DNA of 11,561 bases from JBFWIL01 sp050256015. GTDB taxonomy: Bacteria > Bacteroidota > Bacteroidia > Bacteroidales > Prolixibacteraceae. A program made the translations under genes and the position numbers. Under the pieces are notes generated by a model. The model did not search any database and was not told the DNA's origin. It was given only the letters and a program-made list of their open reading frames with translations. Shown piece after piece: positions 1 through 5,649 of this stretch; the first letter of the stretch is position 1, and each line of letters opens with the position of its first letter. The stretch covers positions 1 to 11,561 of the forward strand of contig JBFWIL010000071.1 in the NCBI GenBank assembly GCA_050256015.1, read 5' to 3'.

Positions 1-93
1 TCCGGTGGTATATTGCAACCAAAGATAAAGAACCGGCTGCGGGATGCCTGTTTCTTCGGAGCTGTTTTTTTCTTGAATGGTTATTGCAGCCAT
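1..93 (-). CDS. Partial protein of unknown function, N-terminus only
   Basis: An open frame of 31 codons begins with ATG at 93 and continues without a stop past the left edge. A good ribosome binding site (AAGGAAAG on the minus strand, + positions 97-104) lies three bases before the ATG, which argues that this is a true start. The visible N-terminus begins MAAITIQEKN and continues with a polar stretch and then a PQPVLYLWLQ segment. It has no signal peptide and I recognise no family. It is transcribed away from the DUF134 gene, so the 176 bp between them should hold two divergent promoters. Confidence 0.55.
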   Translation of the reverse strand, partial: MAAITIQEKNSSEETGIPQPVLYLWLQYTTG

Positions 94-229
94 GATCTTT
101 CCTTGTATTTTGCGGTATGACGACTTTTTCCCGTATTCTTTATAAGAACCAGGGCCCGTTGATCTGTTAAAACGGACAGGAATTATGCTGTTGCGTTTAC
201 TATTACGGCAGGTTTTTTGAATGTTTTAT

Positions 230-237
230 TAACTTTG
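230..237 (+). promoter_or_regulatory. Candidate Bacteroidota -7 promoter element for the DUF134-dps unit
   Basis: TAACTTTG matches the Bacteroidota consensus TAnnTTTG exactly. Transcription would start near 243, leaving a leader of about 26 bases before the ATG at 270, with the purine-rich binding site GGGGAAAGGG just before that ATG. No well-spaced TTTG -33 element was found; the nearest TTTG (216-219) is too close. The call rests on the -7 match and its position. Confidence 0.4.
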
Positions 238-269
238 TTTATCTCGTAGAATTTAGAAAGGGGAAAGGG

Positions 270-713
270 ATGCCAAACAGAATCAGGAACAGAAGGATAA
301 ACATGCCGCCTCCGATGGATGGATTTAAGCCTTTCGGAATACCCCGGCGGGAACTGGAATCGGTTGTTATGCTTTTTGAAGAATTTGAAGCTATCCGGCT
401 GGCTGATTATGAGGATTTAAGTCAGGAGGAAGCCGCTGTAAAAATGGATATTTCCCGGCCCACTTTTACCCGTTTGCATAACAAGGCACGAAAAAAAATT
501 GCCAGGGCTTTTGTTGAAGGGAAAGCTATTCTGATTAGAGGTGGAACATATGTTACCGATGATTTTTGGTACAAATGTCATTCGTGCAACGAAACCATGA
601 TTACGCTCAAGCCGGTAAGGCAATGCCGGAAATGTGAATCGGATGATATTGTTTCTTTAAGCAGGGAACTTTTTGAAGAGAGCAATGAACAAGATGAGAA
701 TTCAGTTGTTTAA
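270..713 (+). CDS. DUF134/UPF0251 family DNA-binding protein
   Basis: This 147-residue protein fits the UPF0251 (DUF134) family in length and in its opening, a basic N-terminus followed by a P-rich stretch. Residues about 33-80 form a sigma-70 region-4-like helix-turn-helix: an EEFEAIRLADYE helix, then LSQEEAAVKMDISRPTFTRL, the recognition part, then a basic RKKIARA helix. The C-terminal part has paired cysteines, C103/C106 and C119/C122, arranged as a zinc ribbon. The family is predicted to be DNA-binding and its targets are not known to me. It starts after a strong purine-rich site and ends 17 bp before dps, so both are probably on one transcript. Whether it regulates dps or itself is inference only. 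Confidence 0.85.
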   Translation: MPNRIRNRRINMPPPMDGFKPFGIPRRELESVVMLFEEFEAIRLADYEDLSQEEAAVKMDISRPTFTRLHNKARKKIARAFVEGKAILIRGGTYVTDDFWYKCHSCNETMITLKPVRQCRKCESDDIVSLSRELFEESNEQDENSVV

Positions 714-730
714 CGTTTAAAATTTTACCC

Positions 731-1198
731 ATGAAAAACCAAATTGATTTAACGACAGATTATTCAGCGAAAATGAATGAAAAGCTGAATGTATTTTTAA
801 GTAATGTTCAGGTATTTTATATGAATGTGCGGGGATTCCATTGGAATATTACCGGAAAGAACTTTTTTAAGCTGCACGAGAAATTTGAAGAGTTGTATGA
901 CGACCTGAACGAAAAGGCTGATGAAATTGCCGAACGTATTCTGATGCTGGAAGGGAAACCGGTCCATGCTTTTTCCGAATACCTGAAAATTGCTGAAATC
1001 AAGGAAATCACAAATGTTTCCACCGATGTGGAAACCATTAAGGAAGTGGTTGCCGGTTTGCTGGTGCTGTTGAAACAGGAACGGGAGATTGTTGACCTGG
1101 CCGGGGATAACAGAGATGAAGGAACCGTTGATCTGGCAACCGGGTATATTGCGGAACAGGAAAAAATGATCTGGATGTTGAATGCATTCCTGAAGTAA
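731..1198 (+). CDS. dps: Dps-family ferritin-like DNA-protection protein
   Basis: The 155 residues match the Dps (starvation-induced ferritin) family in length and motifs. Dps dodecamers oxidise Fe(II) with hydrogen peroxide and store the ferric core in the cytoplasm, which protects DNA. The intersubunit ferroxidase site is readable: H37 in GFHWNITG, H49 in KLHEKFEELYDD, then E53, D64 and E68, with the spacing of E. coli H51/H63/D67/D78/E82. The third ligand is Glu here instead of Asp. There is only a short N-terminal tail with few lysines, so DNA binding through the tail is doubtful. The gene lies 17 bp after the DUF134 gene and is followed by a hairpin. With the peroxiredoxin and AhpD-like protein further along it suggests peroxide defence. 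Confidence 0.93.
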   Translation: MKNQIDLTTDYSAKMNEKLNVFLSNVQVFYMNVRGFHWNITGKNFFKLHEKFEELYDDLNEKADEIAERILMLEGKPVHAFSEYLKIAEIKEITNVSTDVETIKEVVAGLLVLLKQEREIVDLAGDNRDEGTVDLATGYIAEQEKMIWMLNAFLK

Positions 1199-1208
1199 AG
1201 CTTTATAT

Positions 1209-1237
1209 GGAGTTGTCGGCTTTTTGCTGACGGCTCC
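1209..1237 (+). terminator. Hairpin after dps, probable terminator
   Basis: The arms 1209-1220 and 1226-1237 pair over 12 positions (nine Watson-Crick, three G-U) around a TTTTT loop. The hairpin starts 10 bases after the dps stop codon. Downstream there is only a loose T-rich stretch (ATTTCATCTTTT), so termination efficiency is uncertain. Confidence 0.55.
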
Positions 1238-1311
1238 CGTATTTCATCTTTTGCATGCTGTTTGTGCTTTCTATTCACGGAATATCGCAGTTAGAATAAG
1301 GAATTTTTCAG

Positions 1312-1527
1312 GTGAATTGCTATACTGATCCCTACCGTGATGAAGTGTTTCAGCATGCCTGTTTTTATACGCCGCAAGAAATTGGCCGAATGCTTTCGCG
1401 TTTTGGTACGGTGCAAATGCGGGAAGGTATATATTATTCCCCGGAATTTGAGTTGTTGGACGGAACCGGGAAACAGGAGCTGGTTGAACCGGCGTTTCTG
1501 GCCACTATGGTTCAAAAAAAGAAGTAG
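1312..1527 (+). pseudogene. C-terminal remnant of a SAM-dependent methyltransferase
   Basis: This frame (GTG start if it is used at all) encodes 71 residues that look like the last third of a class I SAM-dependent methyltransferase. After an FQHACFYTPQEIGRMLSRFG helix, which in such enzymes precedes the final strands, comes a YYSPEFELLDG loop and the ending VEPAFLATMVQKK. The SAM-binding half (motif I, GxGxG) is absent. The frame is closed by a TAA at 1297-1299, and no earlier methyltransferase sequence is visible between there and dps. A 5' deletion is the simplest explanation. It ends two bases before the next gene, so its transcript may still carry that gene. A short translated protein cannot be ruled out, but it would not be a working methyltransferase. 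Confidence 0.5.
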
Positions 1528-1529
1528 AA

Positions 1530-1790
1530 ATGGAAATTACTGTGGAGATCAGTTATTATGTGCTGGCCGAAGATTATAGAAAGCCTGTCCGGGAGTTTCT
1601 TGATGCAATCAGAGGAAAACAATCTGTTCTGGTGGAAGCCGGAACCATGAGCAGTCTGGTCACAGGGGAGTATAAAACCGTCATGTGTTTGCTGCAGGAA
1701 AAGATGAACCTGGTCCTGGAAAAATATCCCTCTGTTTTTACGCTAAAGATAGCCAATGCCTGCAAATCCTGTAAGACAAGGACAGTATAA
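1530..1790 (+). CDS. YkoF/MTH1187-type (DUF77) small thiamine-binding-like protein
   Basis: The 86 residues follow the single-domain MTH1187/YkoF pattern (ferredoxin-like fold): a first strand MEITVEISYYVLAEDY, a helix ending in REFLDAIR, a strand with the typical VEAGTMSSLVTGEY segment, a helix TVMCLLQEKMNLVLEK and a last strand VFTLKIAN. Relatives bind thiamine-type or hydroxymethylpyrimidine-type ligands or act as small oligomeric proteins of unclear role. The C-terminal tail after the last strand is odd: it carries C78 and C81 in a CKSC motif and ends at residue 86, shorter than the roughly 95-100 residues usual for the family. It starts two bases after the methyltransferase remnant, with only AAGAAG as a weak binding site, and lies 75 bp before cobO. 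Confidence 0.75.
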   Translation: MEITVEISYYVLAEDYRKPVREFLDAIRGKQSVLVEAGTMSSLVTGEYKTVMCLLQEKMNLVLEKYPSVFTLKIANACKSCKTRTV

Positions 1791-1865
1791 AATGCGTTGA
1801 TGGGCTGGTTGAAAAGCAGACGCTGATACGCAAATTATACAGGCTTGAATTGAAAAAACAAACAG

Positions 1866-2381
1866 ATGAAAGGTTATGTTCATGTATATACCGGAAACGG
1901 GAAAGGAAAAACCACGGCGGCTTTTGGATTGGCTTTACGGGCCGTGGGAGCAGGAAAGAAGGTTTTCTTTGCCCAGTTCGTCAAAGGGAAAAATTATTCG
2001 GAAATCGATGCCGTTCGGAAATATCTTCCTGAGATAATCATTCAGCAATACGGGCTGGGGTGTTTTATTGTCAAAAAGCCAACAGCCGATGATATCAGGG
2101 CAGCCCGTGAAGGGCTGGTCGAGATAGCAGATCGTATTGTTTCCGGAAAATACGATTTGGTGGTACTTGATGAGGCCAACATTGCGATTTATTATCAGTT
2201 GTTTTCGGTTGAAGAACTCCTTGCCGTTTTAGAAAAGAAGCCTGAAAAGACCGAAGTGATTGTCACCGGTCGTTATGCTCCCGCAGAATTGATTGCTTTT
2301 GCGGATCTGGTAACGGAAATGAAAGAGGTCAAACATTACTACACGGAGGGAATTCAGGCCCGGAAGGGAATTGAATACTGA
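1866..2381 (+). CDS. cobO: Corrinoid adenosyltransferase, CobO/BtuR (CobA) type
   Basis: This 171-residue protein is an ATP:cob(I)alamin (cob(I)yrinic acid a,c-diamide) adenosyltransferase of the CobO/CobA/BtuR P-loop family. It transfers the 5'-deoxyadenosyl group of ATP to reduced corrinoids in the cytoplasm. The N-terminal P-loop TGNGKGKTT (residues 9-17) starts directly after the first strand, as is typical. The Walker B strand YDLVVLDE lies at 96-103, and the family ending VTGRYAP...ADLVTEM...KHYY...QARKGIEY closes the protein, so it is full length. No other B12 biosynthesis genes are in the window, so salvage or remodelling is as likely as de novo synthesis. It points tail to tail at the corrinoid activator gene, and the two stop codons are about 150 bp apart. 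Confidence 0.93.
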   Translation: MKGYVHVYTGNGKGKTTAAFGLALRAVGAGKKVFFAQFVKGKNYSEIDAVRKYLPEIIIQQYGLGCFIVKKPTADDIRAAREGLVEIADRIVSGKYDLVVLDEANIAIYYQLFSVEELLAVLEKKPEKTEVIVTGRYAPAELIAFADLVTEMKEVKHYYTEGIQARKGIEY

Positions 2382-2517
2382 TCCGGATCATTTATATCAT
2401 CCGGCAGCCCTTTTGCGAAATCCTGCATTGAAGCGTGATACCTGGACGGATTTTAAACAGATTGTAAGGAAGTACCGGGAACTTGTAAATCCGGAGCATT
2501 ATTCGGACTATGTTTAG
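2371..2517 (+). CDS. Possible small 48-residue ORF overlapping the end of cobO
   Basis: A TTG-started frame overlaps the last 11 bases of cobO and runs 48 codons to a TAG at 2515-2517, ending only 11 bp from the stop codon of the convergent gene. The translation has protein-like character: LYHPAALLRNPALKRDTW, then a charged helix FKQIVRKYREL, then NPEHYSDYV. The weak points are the TTG start, an AGGGA that lies too close to it to serve as a normal binding site, and the absence of any ATG in the frame. I recognise no family. It could be a translationally coupled small protein, the tail of a lost gene, or chance. Confidence 0.25.
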   Translation: MNTDPDHLYHPAALLRNPALKRDTWTDFKQIVRKYRELVNPEHYSDYV

Positions 2518-2528
2518 TTTTTGACTTT

Positions 2529-4025
2529 TTACTGTTCATTTTCCAGCAGCATTTTACTGATGAAGATATCCTGAAAATCAGGCTCGCTTTCCAGGTGGAT
2601 ATGCTTGGTTTTTGTCAGGATCTCTTGGGCTGGTTCAGTCCCTGTGAAAAGGAACATTTTAGCTCCGATCAGAGCGGTATTCCCCATTTTACTGATCTTC
2701 TCCTGGGTAAGTTCAATCATCCCGGTTGAAACGACATGGGAGAGGTTGAGGTAATTCCCGAATCCACCGGCAATGTAAATCCGGTCAATATCCAAAATTC
2801 TGATAGACAGATGTCTGGCCAGTATGTATAGCCCGGTTGCCAGTGCTGCCTTGGCAAGCAGAAATTCCTGGATGTCTTTTTGATTCAGAAAGACTTTTCC
2901 CGCCAGTCTGAGCTGTTCCTCTCCTGAAATGATTTCTCCAAACATACCGATTGCCCCCTGCTTCCGGAGGAGAGCCACCGCGTCGACCAGGGCACTGCCG
3001 CAGATTCCTTTGGGGGCGGTGTTGCCAATTACGCTGGCTTTTATCGCTCCTTTTTCCGCTTTCATGGAAGAAATAGCTCCGGTTACAGCCCGCATGCCCA
3101 TGGAAATGTTGGCTCCTTCGAAGGCCGGTCCAGCAGCAGTAGAGGCACAGACAATCCGTTGCCGGTTGCCGAGAGCAATTTCTCCGTTGGTTCCCAGGTC
3201 AATCAGTGCCGTGTATTTCTCTTTCAGATGCAGTCCGGTGGCAGCAATTCCTGCCAGGATATCGCTTCCCACGAAACTTCCTATGAAAGGTAAGAAGCAT
3301 ATAGTATCCTGGACAGGAAAATGCCAGTCCAGCTCCTCCGGAAGAAAGCATTTGCTTGCCGGCCGGCCGGTTTCGAAAGGATAGGAAGCGAGCGGGCCGA
3401 CGTATTCTCCGCTGAAAATAAGCTGCATGGCCGTATTGCCTACCAGCGCAACGCTGCTGACAGTTACCGGATGTTTTTTAAGCAAACGGGCAATCATTAT
3501 TTCCAGGGCAATGCGAATATTCCGGGTCAGTTCGCCGGCATGTCCGTCCAGACAGGCCTGTATGCGGGAAATAAGATCGGCTCCAAACCGGATTTGAGGA
3601 TTCAGTCCGGTTTCCACGGCCAGGATCCGGGCGGTGGATAATTCGACCAGCTGACAGACCAGGGTCGTGGTACCCAGGTCTATGGCGATGCCATACCCCG
3701 GTTTGGGCTGATAGGAAAATTTGCTTTCATCTGCCAGTATCAGCTGATTGAATTGTTCAACTTCCAGGGCGATGTCGCCCGTGCACCGGCTCATACAGGC
3801 TAATCGCCAGTTTTCGGTGAGTCCCAGCTGTTTGATTTTTTCCCGGTGTTCTTCGGTGATCCCGATTTCTCCATCAAGCAACCTGACTTTGCATTTTCCA
3901 CAGACTCCCTTTCCCCCGCAGGGAAATTCAATGCCATATTCATGCAGCACATCAATGAGCGGGGTTTGATCGTTGACCCGGATTTCTTTGCCGAGAGGGT
4001 GCAACCGGATGATATGTTTCTTCAC
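2529..4025 (-). CDS. RACo-like corrinoid activation protein (2Fe-2S ferredoxin plus ASKHA/DUF4445 domain)
   Basis: The 498-residue protein belongs to the RACo family, ATP-dependent reductive activators that return inactive Co(II) corrinoid proteins to Co(I). Residues 1-90 form a plant-type ferredoxin with C36, C42, C45 and C77 (CX5CX2C...C) for one [2Fe-2S] cluster. After a linker, the ASKHA ATPase domain begins with the phosphate-1 motif AIDLGTTT (114-121) and continues with IDLGTNGE (275-282), GICGSAL (340-346) and IAGGFG (418-423). It is shorter than RACo members of 600 or more residues, lacking part of the linker region. The start is GTG at 4025; an in-frame TAA at 4041-4043 excludes a much longer start, and no ATG is nearby. 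No corrinoid methyltransferase or corrinoid protein is in the window, so its partner is unknown. cobO next door supports a corrinoid role. Confidence 0.88.
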   Translation of the reverse strand: MKKHIIRLHPLGKEIRVNDQTPLIDVLHEYGIEFPCGGKGVCGKCKVRLLDGEIGITEEHREKIKQLGLTENWRLACMSRCTGDIALEVEQFNQLILADESKFSYQPKPGYGIAIDLGTTTLVCQLVELSTARILAVETGLNPQIRFGADLISRIQACLDGHAGELTRNIRIALEIMIARLLKKHPVTVSSVALVGNTAMQLIFSGEYVGPLASYPFETGRPASKCFLPEELDWHFPVQDTICFLPFIGSFVGSDILAGIAATGLHLKEKYTALIDLGTNGEIALGNRQRIVCASTAAGPAFEGANISMGMRAVTGAISSMKAEKGAIKASVIGNTAPKGICGSALVDAVALLRKQGAIGMFGEIISGEEQLRLAGKVFLNQKDIQEFLLAKAALATGLYILARHLSIRILDIDRIYIAGGFGNYLNLSHVVSTGMIELTQEKISKMGNTALIGAKMFLFTGTEPAQEILTKTKHIHLESEPDFQDIFISKMLLENEQ

Positions 4026-4048
4026 AGCGATGGTTTGTATTTATTATT

Positions 4049-4056
4049 CAAAACTA
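4049..4056 (-). promoter_or_regulatory. Candidate -7 promoter element for the corrinoid activator gene
   Basis: On the minus strand this reads TAGTTTTG, an exact TAnnTTTG match, and would give a leader of about 17 bases before the GTG at 4025. A TTTG at + 4070-4073 is only 13 bases upstream, too close for a standard -33 element. If active, it would let the gene be transcribed apart from the peroxiredoxin gene that ends 69 bp upstream. Confidence 0.35.
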
Positions 4057-4094
4057 ATAAATAGCATCTCAAAATGATGTGTCTTTTAATAAAA

Positions 4095-4811
4095 TTATTT
4101 TTTCAGGATTTTACCCATCAGCTTCTCTTTATCCAGCTTTTTTGTGCAGAAAAACCAGTCATAACAGTGCATGTCTTCTCTATTTTCCATTCTTTCCTTT
4201 GCTACCCCACAGGAGCCTGCGGTTGGAACAATCACTTCTTCTCCGGGTTGCCAATCGGCCGGGGTGGCAATGCCAAATTTATCGCTTGCCTGCAGGGCTA
4301 TCAGAATGCGGTATAATTCCATAAAATTCCGTCCGGTGCTGATCGGATAATACAGAATAGTACGGACAATTCCTTTTGGGTCAATTACAAAAACAGCGCG
4401 TACGGCTTTGGTGTCACTTTCACCGGGCATAACCATCCCGTATTTACCGGATACTTCCATGGTGATGTCTTCAATCAGCGGAAAGGTGACTTCAACATTT
4501 TTCATGCCTTTGTATTCGATTTTTTCCTTGATGGTCCGCAACCAGGCAATATGACTGTACAGACCGTCAACCGACAGACCTACGAGTTGACAGTTGGCCT
4601 GTTTGAACTTCTCTTCCAAGGTGGCAAATGTCATGAATTCTGAGGTACATACCGGGGTAAAATCGGCAGGATGACTGAAAAGAATAACCCAACTACCTTT
4701 GTAGTCGGCCGGGAAATTGATATTTCCTTGGGTAGTAACGGCTTTAAATGCGGGGGCAGGTTCCCCGATACGAGGCATAGCATTGATCTTTTTTTCAGTT
4801 TGTTTTTCCAT
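4095..4811 (-). CDS. Peroxiredoxin, Prx6/archaeal thioredoxin-peroxidase type
   Basis: The 238 residues make a full-length peroxiredoxin that reduces hydrogen peroxide and organic peroxides in the cytoplasm. The active site is P48-ADF-T52-PV-C55 (PxxxTxxC), with the supporting arginine in KAVRAVFVIDP (R138). The long C-terminal domain marks the Prx6/archaeal group: DWQPGEEVIVPT (187-197), C201, and then C216 and C222 in a CX5C pair. The same CX5C spacing is seen in the Aeropyrum enzyme (C207/C213), where these cysteines help to resolve the oxidised peroxidatic cysteine. Most relatives start near the internal MPRIGEPAP (M12, position 4778), so either ATG could be used; neither has a clear binding site. 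No dedicated reductase gene is adjacent. Confidence 0.93.
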   Translation of the reverse strand: MEKQTEKKINAMPRIGEPAPAFKAVTTQGNINFPADYKGSWVILFSHPADFTPVCTSEFMTFATLEEKFKQANCQLVGLSVDGLYSHIAWLRTIKEKIEYKGMKNVEVTFPLIEDITMEVSGKYGMVMPGESDTKAVRAVFVIDPKGIVRTILYYPISTGRNFMELYRILIALQASDKFGIATPADWQPGEEVIVPTAGSCGVAKERMENREDMHCYDWFFCTKKLDKEKLMGKILKK

Positions 4812-5181
4812 TTTAATTGATTTTTAGATGATTAAATGTTAATTGATATTTGATTTTCTTATTTGGTGATTAATTTATTTGCTGATAATCTTCAATGGAA
4901 TCCATTCTGGGCAATCAAATTGGTGATGGCTTTCGGTTTTTCCCGTTATATAGCACATTATGCCTTTTGGGAGGGATTTTGCTTTTGTATTGCATGTTGT
5001 TATGGATAAATAAGAATGATTTTTAATAAGAACAAATCAAACTCAATTTGGGTTTAAAGTCAAAAGGGGAATTGCATGCATCTTTTGCTTTCCGGGTAAT
5101 TATGACGCGTGCTTCAAAGAAGATCTGTTTTTGTGAGGATTGTCTGCTTGCCGATGGTTTTTGGAGGTAACTGCTGGAGAG
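4812..5181. other. Long intergenic leader between the peroxiredoxin and AhpD-like genes
   Basis: This A/T-rich stretch holds no convincing gene on either strand. It must contain the peroxiredoxin promoter, since a hairpin closes the gene upstream of it. I found no exact minus-strand TAnnTTTG. Directly before the peroxiredoxin ATG the word TTAATTGAT occurs twice (4813-4821 and 4839-4847), 26 bp apart; whether this is a regulator site or A/T-rich chance is open. A plus-strand frame from 5109 runs into the antisense of the next gene and has no coding look. Confidence 0.5.
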
Positions 5182-5213
5182 AAGAGGGTGTCAGAAGTCG
5201 GAGACACCCTCTT
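5182..5213 (-). terminator. Perfect 11-bp hairpin after the AhpD-like gene
   Basis: AAGAGGGTGTC (5182-5192) and GACACCCTCTT (5203-5213) are perfect inverted repeats around a 10-base loop, starting 12 bases after the stop codon of the minus-strand gene. No long U tract follows on the minus strand (CTCTCC), so it could terminate weakly or protect the 3' end of the message. Confidence 0.65.
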
Positions 5214-5225
5214 AATCTTTTCAGC

Positions 5226-5561
5226 TTACATCATTTCCTTCATGGCCTGGTAGGCTTTGTTGCCGTAAACTACCGACGGACCGCCTCCCATGACGATGGC
5301 CACCCCGATGGTTTCAACGATTTCGTCCTGACTGGCCCCTGCTTTCAGCGCACTCTCTACATGACAGGCGATGCAGCCTTCGCAGCGGATGGTAATTGAA
5401 ATTCCCAGGGCAATCAGTTCTTTTTGTTTTGCATCCAGGAAGCCGCTTTGAATTCCGGCCTGGTGCATGTCCGTAAACCCTTTGATAAGTTTAGGCTGTT
5501 CCTTACCATGGATTTCCAGAAAGGTGTAAACTTCGTTTGCTTTATCCGTGTAACTTTTCAT
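5226..5561 (-). CDS. Carboxymuconolactone decarboxylase (AhpD-like) family protein
   Basis: The 111-residue all-helical protein carries the AhpD/CMD motif EX11CX2CX3H: E48, C60, C63 and H67, in CEGCIACH. An extra cysteine, C66, sits inside the motif. With a redox CXXC, such proteins act as AhpD-like disulfide reductases or peroxidase partners; the ending GGGPSVVYGNKAYQAM is typical of the small single-domain group. I place the start at 5561 and not at the upstream ATG at 5633. A near-perfect GGGAGG binding site precedes 5561 by six bases, and family similarity begins here. It is 88 bp downstream of the TonB receptor gene and closes with a strong hairpin. It may work with the peroxiredoxin further on, but the long gap between them makes that an inference. 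Confidence 0.88.
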   Translation of the reverse strand: MKSYTDKANEVYTFLEIHGKEQPKLIKGFTDMHQAGIQSGFLDAKQKELIALGISITIRCEGCIACHVESALKAGASQDEIVETIGVAIVMGGGPSVVYGNKAYQAMKEMM

Positions 5562-5567
5562 GGTAAT

Positions 5568-5574
5568 ACCTCCC
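5568..5574 (-). promoter_or_regulatory. Strong ribosome binding site fixing the start of the AhpD-like gene
   Basis: On the minus strand this reads GGGAGGT, six bases before the ATG at 5561. It is the closest match to a classical Shine-Dalgarno sequence in the window, whose other genes mostly have A/T-rich leaders. It argues for a 111-residue product instead of the longer 135-residue frame. Confidence 0.75.
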
Positions 5575-5649
5575 TTTTTTTGATTCCTGACTTGGTATAA
5601 GATACAAAAAATGATGGGGATATGCCAGAACATGGATCATCGGAATTTA

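Noticed and set aside
817..1278. Minus-strand frame of 153 codons across dps
   Set aside because: It is the antisense of a clear Dps gene, is serine-rich without family motifs and has no binding site.
2383..2404. CCGGAT/ATCCGG inverted repeat just after cobO as a terminator
   Set aside because: The stem is only 6 bp with a 10-base loop and no T tract directly after it.
2929..3969. Several plus-strand frames across the corrinoid activator gene
   Set aside because: They are antisense frames of a gene with full ferredoxin and ASKHA motifs, and their translations are Pro/Arg/Ser-rich without motifs.
5109..5399. Plus-strand frame of 96 codons beginning before the hairpin
   Set aside because: Most of it is antisense to the AhpD-like gene and it crosses the terminator hairpin; its composition is not protein-like.
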